Origin: Bradyrhizobium sp. 200
GTDB lineage: Bacteria; Pseudomonadota; Alphaproteobacteria; Rhizobiales; Xanthobacteraceae
NCBI RefSeq assembly: GCF_023100945.1
Contig: NZ_CP064689.1
Location: 6,554,001-6,618,000 of the forward strand
Length of the DNA: 64,000 nucleotides
Reading direction: 5' to 3'
The notes beneath the pieces were generated by a model. That model saw nothing but the letters and a program-made list of their open reading frames with translations, made no database searches and was not told the DNA's origin. Shown in pieces: positions 35,880 through 45,029 of this stretch. The position numbers and the translations under genes are program-made. Numbering within the stretch: position 1 is the first letter of the stretch; every line of letters starts with the position of its first letter.

Positions 35880-37594
35880 TCCGCGGCCTCTTTCGGCACG
35901 AATTCTTCCGGAAAATATTTAATCACTGACGTCAGCGGATTCGAGGCCGCTTGGCCAAGCCCGCAGATCGAGGCATCGCGCATCGCCTGGCTCAACTGGT
36001 CGAGCAGTTCGCGGTTCCAGACCGGCTTTTCCATCAGGATCGCCGCCTTCTGGGTACCGACCCGGCACGGCGTGCACTGGCCGCAGCTTTCATCCTCGAA
36101 GAATTTCATCAGGTTCAGCGCCGCACCCTTCACGCTGTCCTGCTCGGACAGGATGACGACGGCAGCCGAGCCGATGAAGCAGCCGTATTTTTCCAGCGTG
36201 CCGAAATCGAGCGGGATGTTGTCCATCGAGGCCGGCAGGATGCCGCCCGACGCGCCGCCGGGCAGATAGGCGTGGAAGGTGTGTCCATCAGCCATGCCGC
36301 CGCAGAACTCGTCGATCAGTTCGCGTACGGTGACGCCGGCCGGCGCCAGCTTCATGCCGGGATTTTTCACGCGGCCCGACACCGAATAGCTGCGCAGGCC
36401 GTGACGTTCGTTGCGGCCGTGGCTCTTCCACCAGTCGGCGCCCTTCTCGACGATGTCGCGCACCCACCACAGCGTCTCGATATTGTTGATCAGGGTCGGC
36501 AGGCCGAACAGTCCGACCTGGAACGGATAAGGCGGCTTGTGCCGGGGCAGGCCGCGCTTGCCCTCGATGCTTTCGAGCAGCGAGGATTCCTCGCCGCAGA
36601 TATAGGCCCCAGCGCCGCGGCGCATATGCAGCACCGGACCGCCCGGCGGCAATTTTGCAATTTCACGCGTGAGGATTTCACGCGAGGCCGGATATTCGTC
36701 GCGGATGTAGATGTAAACGTCGGTGGCCTCGACGACGTGGGCGCCGATCAGCATGCCCTCGATAAAGCGATGCGGATCGGTCTCGAGGTAATAGCGATCC
36801 TTGAAGGTGCCGGGCTCGCCCTCGTCGCCATTGATCGCCATCAGCCGCGGGCCGGGCTCGCCGAGCACCGCGCGCCATTTCCGTCCCGTCGGGAAGCCTG
36901 CGCCGCCGAGCCCGCGCAGCGAGGCGTCGTCGAGCGACCTCAAGAGATCTTCCCTCGTCATGGCGCCGGAACGCAGGCGGTTCAGCAGCGCATAGCCGCC
37001 GCCGGCGACGTAGGCGTCGTAGTCGACATATTTGGGCAGATGCGCGTGGGTCTCGCCGGCCTTCGCCGCGGCGAGCACGTTCGTCGCCGTGGCATGATCG
37101 ACGAAGTGATGGCCGACTTCAGCGGCAGGCGCGGCATCGCAGCGGCCGACGCAGGGCGCGCGCACCACGCGAATGCCGGGGCCGGCACTGTCCTGCAATT
37201 CGCTTAGCAGCTTTTCCGCGCCCATCATGGCGCAGGTGAGCGAATCGCAGACGCGAATGGTCAGCGGCGCGATGTCAGGCGCGCCTTCCTTCACCACGTC
37301 GAAATGGGCATAGAAGGTGGCGGTCTCGAACACTTCCGCAAACGACAGCTTCATCTCGTCGGCAAGCGCCGCCAGATGCGCGGCCGAGATCTGGTGATAC
37401 TTGTCCTGGATCAGGTGCAGGTGCTCGATCAGCAGGTCGCGGCGCCGCGGCCGATCGCCGAGCAGGAGCTCGATCTCGTGCGCCGCGATAGGGTCAATCT
37501 GGCGGCCCTTCGGCGTTGCCTTGGCCCGCTTTCGTCCCGCGCCCGGATGATCGAACGAGCGGACTTTTTGTAGGTCGTGTACGTCGTGATCCAT
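35876..37594 (-). CDS. fdsB: Formate dehydrogenase gamma-beta fusion (FdsG-FdsB), NADH-binding subunit
   Basis: 572 aa. The N-terminal ~160 residues are FdsG/NuoE-like with a thioredoxin-type [2Fe-2S] site (CDSLTCAMM and APCVGRCDAAPA). The rest is FdsB/NuoF-like: FMN/NADH site GLGGAGFPTGRKWRAV and NGDEGEPGTFKDRYYLE, then the [4Fe-4S] motif ESCGQCTPCRVGTQ. It passes electrons from FdsA to NAD+. In Rhodobacter and Cupriavidus these are separate genes, so this is a fusion. I start at ATG 37594 (MDHDVHDLQKVRS); upstream frame is not protein-like. It overlaps fdsA by four bases. Confidence 0.95.
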   Translation of the reverse strand: MDHDVHDLQKVRSFDHPGAGRKRAKATPKGRQIDPIAAHEIELLLGDRPRRRDLLIEHLHLIQDKYHQISAAHLAALADEMKLSFAEVFETATFYAHFDVVKEGAPDIAPLTIRVCDSLTCAMMGAEKLLSELQDSAGPGIRVVRAPCVGRCDAAPAAEVGHHFVDHATATNVLAAAKAGETHAHLPKYVDYDAYVAGGGYALLNRLRSGAMTREDLLRSLDDASLRGLGGAGFPTGRKWRAVLGEPGPRLMAINGDEGEPGTFKDRYYLETDPHRFIEGMLIGAHVVEATDVYIYIRDEYPASREILTREIAKLPPGGPVLHMRRGAGAYICGEESSLLESIEGKRGLPRHKPPYPFQVGLFGLPTLINNIETLWWVRDIVEKGADWWKSHGRNERHGLRSYSVSGRVKNPGMKLAPAGVTVRELIDEFCGGMADGHTFHAYLPGGASGGILPASMDNIPLDFGTLEKYGCFIGSAAVVILSEQDSVKGAALNLMKFFEDESCGQCTPCRVGTQKAAILMEKPVWNRELLDQLSQAMRDASICGLGQAASNPLTSVIKYFPEEFVPKEAAE

Positions 37595-37640
37595 CGAAAC
37601 GTCTCGTTCCCTGCCAGCCTGCCGGCCAACTCTAGTTCGT

Positions 37641-37656
37641 GGCATGCCAGATGCCA
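37641..37656 (-). promoter_or_regulatory. Possible weak sigma-54 promoter for fdsGB-fdsA
   Basis: The reverse strand reads TGGCATCTGGCATGCC, with GG and GC at the -24 and -12 spacing of sigma-54 promoters but several consensus mismatches. It is about 45 bp before the fdsGB start. The match is partly explained by an internal TGGCATGCCA palindrome, so it may instead be an operator or chance. Listed because a sigma-54 regulator and a much better promoter lie in the same cluster. Confidence 0.3.
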
Positions 37657-37865
37657 AGAGATTTATCAGATATTTAGGGCAACACGGGCCGCGAGCTTTC
37701 GATCCTGTTCCGCGCCCGGAGCAACCGCGCTTGCTTTGCCTGATTACTGAATGAGAACGCCAATTTGGTCGGGAGATCAATAAAGCCGTCTCATGCTGCG
37801 ATTGCGAATGCGCATTGATCTGGATTTCCGATTACTCGATTTGAATTCGACATCGCATCTGAAAT

Positions 37866-37895
37866 GCCGTCGCGGAACGCTTGCCCCGCGACGGC
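37866..37895 (-). terminator. Hairpin after the oxalate/formate carrier gene
   Basis: GCCGTCGCGG at 37866-37875 pairs perfectly with CCGCGACGGC at 37886-37895 around a ten-base loop. It begins nine bases beyond the stop of the MFS gene on the minus strand. Only a short T-rich run follows, so it is a plausible but not textbook Rho-independent terminator. It separates the carrier from fdsGB. Confidence 0.55.
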
Positions 37896-37903
37896 CAGAA
37901 GAG

Positions 37904-39559
37904 TCAGAGGATCTTGACGGCGCTTTCCAGCGTCTTCCACACGCCCCAAGCCAGGGGAATGCCGACGAAGGCCCAGAACAGCGCGGCCTTGGCGTCGAGC
38001 CCGCCGAACCCGATTCCATACGAGCCTGACGGTCCCGATGCCCCGGCGCTCGCCGTTGCCGCCTGCAGCTTGGCGACCTCGGCATCGCTCATGTGCCATT
38101 TCTTATCGACCGGCTTGATCAGGTAGTTGCAGATCAGGCCCGCGATCAGCATCGCACACAGGATGTACATCGTGGTGTTGTAGAGCTGGTCACGCGGCAC
38201 GCCGGCGGCAAGCTGAAACTCGCGGATGTAGTTCACGACTACGGGACCGATGATGCCCGCCGTCGACCACGCCGTCAGCAGCCGGCCATGGATGGCGCCC
38301 ACGAACTGGGTGCCGAACATGTCGGCGAGATAGGCCGGCACGGTGGCGAAGCCGCCGCCATACATCGACAGGATGATGCCGAAGCCGAGCACGAACAGCA
38401 GCTTCGAGCCCATCGCCGCGAAGGTCGGCGCCAGCGCATAGAGCGCGATGCCGAGAATGAAGAACGTATAGTAAGTGTTCTTGCGGCCCATCTTGTCCGA
38501 CAGCGACGCCCAGAAGAAGCGGCCGCCGATGTTGAACAGCGAGAGCAGGCCGGCGAAGCCGGCCGCGATGCCGGCAATCGTCGCTTTCTGCGCCGCGTCG
38601 AGCTGGTTGAAGCCAACGTCGGGCAATCCGATCAGCTTGCCCGCGAAGATTTCCTGCAGCATCGGCGAAGCCATGCCGATCACGCCGATACCTGCCGACA
38701 CGTTCAGGCAGAGCACCCACCAGATCAGCCAGAACTGCGGCGTCTTGTGCGCGTCCTTCAGATGAACGTGGTTCTGCGAGATCATCGCATTGGCTTTTGC
38801 CGGCGGCGTCCAGCCCTCGGGCCGCCAGCCGGCCGGCGGAATGCGATAGCGGAAGGCGCCGATCATCATGAACACGAAGTAGATGAGGCCCATCGCGATG
38901 AAGGTCTCCCAGACACCGACGGAGGTCGGCGACTTGAAATAGTTCATCAGCAGGTTCGCCAGCGGGGCGCCGATCATGGCGCCACCGCCAAAGCCCATGA
39001 TCGCCATGCCGGTCGCCATGCCGCGCCGGTCCGGAAACCATTTCACCAGCGTCGACACCGGCGAGATGTAACCGAGGCCGAGCCCGATGCCGCCGATGAC
39101 ACCGGAGCCGAGCCACAACAGCCACAGTTGATGGGTGTAGACGCCGATCGCGCCGAGCACGAGACCGCCGCACCAGCACAACGCCGACACGAAGCCCGCC
39201 TTGCGCGGTCCGACGCGCTCCAGCCAGCCGCCCCAGATCGCGGCGGAAACACCGAGCAGCACGAAAAACAGCGTGTACATCCACCCCATGCTGGCGACCT
39301 TCCAGTCGCAGGTGGTGGTGAATAATTCCTGCACCAGCGTCATGTCGGGGCAGGCCTTCGGCGCGGTCACGCCGATCGCGCGCGACAGCGGCAGCCAGAA
39401 CACGCTGAAGCCATAGGCCATGCCGATGCACAGATGAATGCAAAGCGCCGCCGGCGGCACCAGCCAGCGATTGAAGCCGGCGGTCGCGATCGTTCGCTCT
39501 TTGTCAAGAAATCCCGTTTCGGCACCGGGTATGCTCCCGGCGCTGCTGATTGTTGTCAT
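37904..39559 (-). CDS. OFA-family MFS transporter (oxalate/formate antiporter-like)
   Basis: 551 aa, about twelve membrane helices. It has FNRWLVPPAALCIHLCIGMAYG at the N-terminus (quote shortened: RWLVPPAALCIHLCIGMAYG), WFPDRRGMATGMAIMGFGGG after helix 4, and GRFFWASLSDKMGRKNTYY between domains. These are features of the OxlT/OFA family. The C-terminal tail has an Ala/Ser/Gly-rich extension. In this place, upstream of formate dehydrogenase and molybdenum cofactor genes, it probably exchanges oxalate with formate or imports a related monocarboxylate. A good sigma-54 promoter lies 245-270 bp upstream. The 5' leader is long (39560-39816) and I see no gene in it. Confidence 0.88.
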   Translation of the reverse strand: MTTISSAGSIPGAETGFLDKERTIATAGFNRWLVPPAALCIHLCIGMAYGFSVFWLPLSRAIGVTAPKACPDMTLVQELFTTTCDWKVASMGWMYTLFFVLLGVSAAIWGGWLERVGPRKAGFVSALCWCGGLVLGAIGVYTHQLWLLWLGSGVIGGIGLGLGYISPVSTLVKWFPDRRGMATGMAIMGFGGGAMIGAPLANLLMNYFKSPTSVGVWETFIAMGLIYFVFMMIGAFRYRIPPAGWRPEGWTPPAKANAMISQNHVHLKDAHKTPQFWLIWWVLCLNVSAGIGVIGMASPMLQEIFAGKLIGLPDVGFNQLDAAQKATIAGIAAGFAGLLSLFNIGGRFFWASLSDKMGRKNTYYTFFILGIALYALAPTFAAMGSKLLFVLGFGIILSMYGGGFATVPAYLADMFGTQFVGAIHGRLLTAWSTAGIIGPVVVNYIREFQLAAGVPRDQLYNTTMYILCAMLIAGLICNYLIKPVDKKWHMSDAEVAKLQAATASAGASGPSGSYGIGFGGLDAKAALFWAFVGIPLAWGVWKTLESAVKIL

Positions 39560-39816
39560 CGCTATTTTCCCCTGCGGCCCACTGTTGAACTGGGCGTTTT
39601 ACCGTCTTCGATCCCGTCATTTTTCAGCCATGCAGTGGAACAGCCCCATCCTGCTGTCCCATGCGGTTCCGGAACGCGCGGGGATCGCCACGCGCATTCG
39701 AGAACACAATCACCCTGATGTTTTGATGATGCGCGCAGCAGTGCCGGCCGACAGCTCATCCCGACTGCGCAACGCTGGTCATCGCCTCTCCCTTTCAACT
39801 TATTGAAAGAGAAGTG

Positions 39817-39832
39817 AGCAATCCGTGTGCCA
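39817..39832 (-). promoter_or_regulatory. Sigma-54 promoter for the oxalate/formate carrier
   Basis: On the minus strand the sequence is TGGCACACGGATTGCT, matching the -24/-12 consensus TGGCAC-N5-TTGCW at every fixed position. It lies between the histidine kinase gene and the carrier gene, directed at the carrier. The neighbouring response regulator is a sigma-54 activator, which supports a real function. Confidence 0.82.
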
Positions 39833-39884
39833 AATCGCACGATGCAAGAAATCAATGACTTGTGAAGGACCGCATGGCGACTCC

Positions 39885-39919
39885 AGACAAAATGTCCGGA
39901 CTCGCCGGACAAAATGTCC
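39885..39919. promoter_or_regulatory. Tandem palindromic activator sites upstream of the sigma-54 promoter
   Basis: Two 13-bp palindromes of the form GGACA-AAA-TGTCC occur at 39885-39897 (first base A in place of G) and 39907-39919 (perfect). Their centres are 22 bp apart, two helical turns, and they lie about 55-100 bp upstream of the -24/-12 promoter, as expected of an upstream activating sequence. The probable binder is the sigma-54 response regulator encoded at 41951-43384. Confidence 0.75.
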
Positions 39920-39933
39920 AATCCATCGAGGGG

Positions 39934-41958
39934 TCAGTCGGCCTCCGGGAGCCACACGCGGAATGTACTTCCACGGCCGACTTCGCTTTCCACCGTAATC
40001 TGGCCGCGCTGGCGCTTGATCAATGTCTGACTTATGGAAAGACCAAGGCCCGTGCCCCCGCGGCGCTTCGTCGTGAAGAAGGGATCGAACACTTTTTCCA
40101 CCATATCCGCTGGCATGCCGACGCCGGTGTCGGCTACTTCGATGACGATGCCCGGATTGCCGTCGCGCTCGGCGTCGAATGACCGCAGCGCAAGCGTACC
40201 GCCGTCCGGCATGGCGTGGATCGCATTGACGATCAGGTTGATCAGCACCTGCTGCAGTTCGGTGCGGTTCATCAGGACCAGGCGGCTTGCCCGGTCCTCT
40301 CTCACCACGCCGATTTCCGTCTTGTTCAGGAGATGCTGCACCAGCGGCAGGCAGTCCGCCACGACGCTTCCGGGTGCGTGACGCTCGACATAGCCGGCGT
40401 ACTCTTCCGGCCGGGCAAACTGCAAGAGCTTGGTGACGATCTGGCTGATGCGATAGATCTGCTCGTCGACTAGGCGGAATTCAACCTTGGCCTTTTCGGC
40501 GTCGGCGCCGAACACGCTGCGGATGACGTCGAGATTGCCCTGCATCACCGCGATCGGGTTGTTGATTTCATGGGCGACGCCGGCGGTAATTTCGCCGATC
40601 GCGGCGAGCTTTTCGGACATGATGAGCTGCTTGGTGGTCGCCTCCAGCTTCAGATTGGCATGTTCGAGGTCTCGCGTGCGCTCGCGCACGCGGATATTCA
40701 ATTCCTCGTTCCATTCGCGCAACTGCCGGTCGCGTTCCTGGATCTGGTCGAGCAGGGTATCGAGGTGAAACGCCACGCGGCCGATCTCGTCGCCCGATGC
40801 CGGCAGTTTGGTGCGCGCGGACAGGTTGCCGCTCTCCACCTCGCCGATCGTCGTCGTGACGCGTTCGAGCGGCATGAAGATCGACTGCGCCCAGCGCAGG
40901 AAGATCGGCACGGTTGCCGCCGTGATCACGATGAATGCGAGCGCGATGATCAGCAGCGTCTCAAACTTCGCGTCGCTGAACGGCTTCTGCAGAAACCCGA
41001 CATAGAGCATGCCGACGCGCTTGCCATAGGTGTCGACGAGCGGCTCATAGGCCGAGATGTACCAGTCGTTGACGACGAAAGCGCTGTCCAGCCAGGTACG
41101 TCCCTCTCCCAGCACGGCCGAGCGGACCGCCGCCGACACCCGCGTTCCCAGCGCGCGCCGCCCCTCGAACAGGCGGACATTGGTCGAAATCCGCACGTCG
41201 TCCAGGAACAGCGTCGCCGTGCCCTGGCTGCCCTCAGGCAGGCTCGCCGCCCGATAGACGAGGTCGTTGATCGTATCGATGAACTCCAGATTCTGGTTGA
41301 GCAGAATGCCGCCGACCAGCGCAGCCGGCGCTCCGCCGGGGGTCGTCGCCCGGCTCGCCGCATGCACGACCATGCCGTGGGTTTCCGTGCTGCGATCGGT
41401 CGGTACCGCGTTCGGCGTCGGCACCAGGTCGAGACGCGCACGTTCGGCAAGATCAGGCGAAATCGCCGCAAGCTCGTCATTGGTGAAGATGTCGATGCCG
41501 GCTGACGGGGCTTCTCCCGACAACGCCGAATTGATGATCGGCCAGTCGCTCTTTGGCCGTCCCGGAAACGCGGGTGACGAGGCGAGGATCTTTCCGCTCG
41601 AGTCCATCAGGTAGAGAAAGTCGAGACCTGTCTCCTTGCGGGAGGCTTCGAGCAGGTCGCCCACGGCAGATAGCGGATCATGCTCTTCCACATCGCGGAA
41701 GCGGGCGGAGAGGCTCAGTCCCCGGATCTGAACGCCGGTCTTTTCCAGAATGCGGGCGAGATATTGATGAGCGATGGTGAGGTCGCCATTCACCTTCGAA
41801 ATTAGCGTCGCGTCGAACCTCGCATTCCAGCGATAGACGGCAACTCCGAGCAGGAGCGGCAGAATGACCAGCATGGGTAACAACGCAATTGCGAGCAACC
41901 GGAAGCGGACGGACCGCCCGCGCACCGGCCCGTCCGCGCTGCCTGCCCGGTCACCCAT
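39934..41958 (-). CDS. Cache-domain sensor histidine kinase
   Basis: 674 aa. Two membrane helices (LLAIALLPMLVILPLLLGVA and LLIIALAFIVITAATVPIFL) flank a ~280-residue periplasmic Cache-type sensor. A HAMP linker, a coiled segment and the kinase core follow: H box GVAHEINNPIAVMQGN, N box LIVNAIHAMPDGG, DTGVGMPADMVEKVF and GGTGLGLSISQTLI. It probably senses a small organic acid outside the cytoplasm, as Cache kinases of DctB/MctS type do. ATG 41958 overlaps the regulator stop by eight bases; a TTG four codons earlier is less likely. It is cotranscribed after its regulator. Confidence 0.93.
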   Translation of the reverse strand: MGDRAGSADGPVRGRSVRFRLLAIALLPMLVILPLLLGVAVYRWNARFDATLISKVNGDLTIAHQYLARILEKTGVQIRGLSLSARFRDVEEHDPLSAVGDLLEASRKETGLDFLYLMDSSGKILASSPAFPGRPKSDWPIINSALSGEAPSAGIDIFTNDELAAISPDLAERARLDLVPTPNAVPTDRSTETHGMVVHAASRATTPGGAPAALVGGILLNQNLEFIDTINDLVYRAASLPEGSQGTATLFLDDVRISTNVRLFEGRRALGTRVSAAVRSAVLGEGRTWLDSAFVVNDWYISAYEPLVDTYGKRVGMLYVGFLQKPFSDAKFETLLIIALAFIVITAATVPIFLRWAQSIFMPLERVTTTIGEVESGNLSARTKLPASGDEIGRVAFHLDTLLDQIQERDRQLREWNEELNIRVRERTRDLEHANLKLEATTKQLIMSEKLAAIGEITAGVAHEINNPIAVMQGNLDVIRSVFGADAEKAKVEFRLVDEQIYRISQIVTKLLQFARPEEYAGYVERHAPGSVVADCLPLVQHLLNKTEIGVVREDRASRLVLMNRTELQQVLINLIVNAIHAMPDGGTLALRSFDAERDGNPGIVIEVADTGVGMPADMVEKVFDPFFTTKRRGGTGLGLSISQTLIKRQRGQITVESEVGRGSTFRVWLPEAD

Positions 41959-43384
41959 TCCATAACGCAAGTTTGCGGTCGATGGTCTTGCGCGAGATCC
42001 CGAGCCGACGCGCCGTTTCCTCGCGGTTGCCGCCGGCCTCCTTCAGCACGGAAAGAATATGTCGACGCTCCATGTCCGCCAGACTGTCGGCGGTGGCAAC
42101 CTGCCCATCGTTCCGTGGCCCGGCGAAATCGTCCGGGAACGCGCCGAGGATCAATGTGCGTTCGATCAAATTGCGCAGCTCCCGCACATTGCCGGGCCAG
42201 TCGTAGTTCGCCAATGCAGCGCGGACCGAGCCGTCGATCGCAACCGGCGGCATGCCGAGCTGCGTCGAGAGCTTGCTCATGAAGATGGTAGCGAGTTCTT
42301 GCACGTCGTCGCCGCGGTCCTTCAATAACGGCAGATGAATCTGCATGACGTTGAGGCGGTAATACAGGTCGGCGCGAAAGCGCCCCTTCTCGACTCCCTT
42401 CTGCAGATCGGCGTTGGTCGCAAAGATGAAGCGAAGATCGACCGGCACTTCGCGCTCGGAGCCGACGGGACGAACGCGGCGATCCTCCAGCACGCGGAGC
42501 AACTTGCTCTGCATCGGCAGCGGCAGTTCACCGATTTCATCCAGGAACAGCGTGCCGCCATGCGCATAGAGGAACAGGCCTTCGCGGCCGCTGTCTGCGC
42601 CGGTGAAGGCTCCCTTGATGTGACCGAACAGCTCCGCCTCGATCATCTCGGGCGGAATCGCTGCGCAGTTGACCGGCACGAAGGGCTTGTCGGCGCGGTC
42701 GGACAGGGAATGAATTGAGCGCGCGGCGACTTCCTTGCCGGTGCCGGATTCGCCGGTGAGCAGGATCGATGTCGGCAGACGGGCGACGCGGGCGATGGTT
42801 TCCCGCACACTGCGGGTCGCCGGCGACGCCCCGATCAGATTGTCGCGCAGGAATGTGCGATCGGACGAAGCACGCAGTGCATAGCGCAAAACGTAGTTCT
42901 CGCGCTGCAGCCGCACCCGGTCGAGACAACGCGCCACCGCGTTGAGGATCTGGTTCGAACGGAACGGTTTCAGAACGAAATCGACCGCGCCGGCGCGTAG
43001 CGCCTGAATCGCCGTGTCGAGATCGGCATAGGCTGTGATGAGGATCGCATCCGCAAAGAAACCGACGGCGCGCTGCTCCGCCAGCCAGTCGACGCCGTTC
43101 TTGCCCGGCATGATGTTGTCGAGAATGACGACGTCGAACCGGCTCTTGTCGAGCATGCGCGAGGCTTCATCCGTATCGGCCGCCTCTTCGACATGCTTGC
43201 AGCGCGGCCCCAGCGTGCGCATAAGAAAATTGCGCATGCCGGGCTCGTCGTCGACGATCAGGATCGAGGCCTGCGCGAGCGCGCTGAACTCGGGACCGCC
43301 GGCCGATTTGCCGAGTTTTGCTGCCGGTTCATTGACCGTGGCGGGAGATACCGCTGCGTTCGCCTTCGATGTCAGGAAGTTCAT
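41951..43384 (-). CDS. Sigma-54-dependent response regulator (NtrC family)
   Basis: 477 aa. The receiver domain has ILIVDDEPGMRNFLMR and the phospho-acceptor Asp in VVILDNIMPGKNG. The AAA+ domain has Walker A GESGTGKEVAARSIH, the sigma-54 contact loop GAFTGAD, Walker B FLDEIGELPL and the arginine region RRVRPVGS. The C-terminal Fis-type helix-turn-helix is GGNREETARRLGISRKTIDR. It activates sigma-54 promoters after phosphorylation by the downstream-encoded kinase. A consensus promoter and two palindromes lie next to the pair. I use ATG 43384; TTG 43420 is an alternative. It is upstream of the kinase in the same operon. Confidence 0.94.
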   Translation of the reverse strand: MNFLTSKANAAVSPATVNEPAAKLGKSAGGPEFSALAQASILIVDDEPGMRNFLMRTLGPRCKHVEEAADTDEASRMLDKSRFDVVILDNIMPGKNGVDWLAEQRAVGFFADAILITAYADLDTAIQALRAGAVDFVLKPFRSNQILNAVARCLDRVRLQRENYVLRYALRASSDRTFLRDNLIGASPATRSVRETIARVARLPTSILLTGESGTGKEVAARSIHSLSDRADKPFVPVNCAAIPPEMIEAELFGHIKGAFTGADSGREGLFLYAHGGTLFLDEIGELPLPMQSKLLRVLEDRRVRPVGSEREVPVDLRFIFATNADLQKGVEKGRFRADLYYRLNVMQIHLPLLKDRGDDVQELATIFMSKLSTQLGMPPVAIDGSVRAALANYDWPGNVRELRNLIERTLILGAFPDDFAGPRNDGQVATADSLADMERRHILSVLKEAGGNREETARRLGISRKTIDRKLALWNG

Positions 43385-43471
43385 GCCGGGATTTGTAGGG
43401 CCGAATGTCGCACCCGGCAATCGCTCGGTCGTCTAATTGACGAGCGAGGATCCTGCCCCCGCCCGGACTGC

Positions 43472-43723
43472 TCAGGCATTTGCCCCTTCCACGGAACCAT
43501 TTGATTTTTCTATCAAAAACACGATGCGATCCTGGCTGCGCTCGGTAATTTCGACCTTGTCGCCGGTCTCGCGAATGAGGTTCGGGATGTCGATCACCGA
43601 CAGCGGATCGGTGCAGAGCACTTCCAGCCTGTCGCCGGGCGGCAGCGTCTTCAGTGCCTTGCGCGTCTTCAACGCCGGAAGCGGGCATTTCAGCCCGGCG
43701 AGGTCGAGTTTTGTCGTGGTCAT
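43472..43723 (-). CDS. TusA-family sulfurtransferase-like protein
   Basis: 83 aa. The SirA/TusA fold is shown by LDLAGLKCPLPALKTRKALK, with the active Cys at residue 13 in the CPLP motif, and by GDRLEVLCTDPLSVIDIPNL. TusA-like proteins carry persulfide sulfur for tRNA thiolation, molybdopterin and FdhD-type sulfur transfer. Its place directly after moeA, in a formate dehydrogenase/molybdenum block, suggests it feeds sulfur to the molybdenum cofactor; that link is inference. ATG 43723 is chosen because the domain begins there. Confidence 0.88.
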   Translation of the reverse strand: MTTTKLDLAGLKCPLPALKTRKALKTLPPGDRLEVLCTDPLSVIDIPNLIRETGDKVEITERSQDRIVFLIEKSNGSVEGANA

Positions 43724-43764
43724 GCGCAAACCATGGCGAAGGGAGCCCGCATCGTCAACGGACA

Positions 43765-45021
43765 TCAATTGATGAGGCTTGCATAGGACAGGAATCCGAC
43801 CGTCTCGCCGGGCGTGACCTGCGTGACGTCTTCGCCAAGCTCGATCAGACCGTCGGTGTCCACGAGCGAGGACAGAAGCCCCGCACCTTCGCGCGGAAAT
43901 TTTACCGCTTCGAGCGCACCATCTGCGCCCCTGCGCAGGGTGACGCGGACATACTCGCGGCGCGATATCTTCTTCTTGTAGCTGAAGGCGGCGCGCACCG
44001 GCATCGGCAGCAGCAGCTCCGGCCGCGCACCTGATAGCGCGAGAATGGTCGGCCGCACCACGTGGACGAAGGTGACAAAACTCGCCACCGGATTGCCCGG
44101 CAATCCGATGAATGGCGTGCCGCCGATGATGCCCATCGCGACGGGGCGTCCCGGCTTGATCGCCATCCGCCACAGCACCAGCCTGCCGACGCTTTCGACA
44201 CTCGCCTTGACGTGGTCCTCCTCGCCGGTGGAAACGCCGCCGGTAGTGAGGATCAAATCATGGCTGCCGGCCACCTCCTGCAGCGCGCGGGCGAGCGCGG
44301 CGCGGTCGTCCCTGAGAATGCCGAGATCGCTGACATCGCAGCCGAGCCGCGTCAGCATTGCCATCAGCATGAAGCGGTTGGAATCGAACAATTGCGCCGC
44401 AGCACGCGCTTCGCCTGGCGAGGCCAGTTCGTTGCCGGTGGAGAACACCGCAACGCGAATACGCCTGGTGACATCTAGCTCAGTCAGGCCGAAGGCTGCG
44501 GCGAGCGCAACATCCTGCGGACGCAGCCGCTGCCCGGCCTTCAGCGCCGCAAAGCCTTGGGAAATATCTTCGCCCGCGGGACGTACATTGGCGCCGGGCT
44601 TGAGGCCCGGAGGAACCACGACCTTGTCGCCGTCGACGCGGACGTCTTCCTGCATGAACACGGTATCGGCGCCTTCGGGCATCGGTGCGCCGGTAAAGAT
44701 ACGCGTCGCGTGCCCAGACTTGAGCGGCGCAGGCGCGGAGCTGCCGGCCTGAATGCGGCCGACAACCGGAAACGTCGCTTCCTCCTTCTGCGGCAGGTCG
44801 CGACTCGAAACCGCATAGCCGTCGACAGCGGAATTGGTGAAGGGCGGCAGCGGCAGCGGCGCCAGAATATCGTGCGCGAGAATACGACCATCGGCGCGGG
44901 CGAGCATGACCGTCTCGACATCGACGACCGGCGTCACCCGCGTGGCGATGAGACCGACGGCCTCATCGACCGACATCATCGGGCCGCCGAAGGCAAAGCA
45001 ATCGTCGGACAATTGCGCCAT
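43765..45021 (-). CDS. moeA: Molybdopterin molybdenumtransferase MoeA
   Basis: 418 aa, full-length MoeA. The conserved N-terminal pattern LPPFTNSAVDGYAV, then IFTGAPMPEGADTVFMQED, GEDISQGFAALKAGQRL, VFSTGNELASPGEA, LTTGGVSTGEEDHVK and FIGLPGNPVASFVTF are all present. It inserts molybdenum into molybdopterin using the adenylated intermediate. It is the first gene of a minus-strand set with mobB upstream by nine bases and tusA-like downstream. Two more MoeA-like genes lie at 49.3-52.4 kb, but this one looks the most standard. Confidence 0.95.
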   Translation of the reverse strand: MAQLSDDCFAFGGPMMSVDEAVGLIATRVTPVVDVETVMLARADGRILAHDILAPLPLPPFTNSAVDGYAVSSRDLPQKEEATFPVVGRIQAGSSAPAPLKSGHATRIFTGAPMPEGADTVFMQEDVRVDGDKVVVPPGLKPGANVRPAGEDISQGFAALKAGQRLRPQDVALAAAFGLTELDVTRRIRVAVFSTGNELASPGEARAAAQLFDSNRFMLMAMLTRLGCDVSDLGILRDDRAALARALQEVAGSHDLILTTGGVSTGEEDHVKASVESVGRLVLWRMAIKPGRPVAMGIIGGTPFIGLPGNPVASFVTFVHVVRPTILALSGARPELLLPMPVRAAFSYKKKISRREYVRVTLRRGADGALEAVKFPREGAGLLSSLVDTDGLIELGEDVTQVTPGETVGFLSYASLIN

Positions 45022-45029
45022 GTGCCTGA

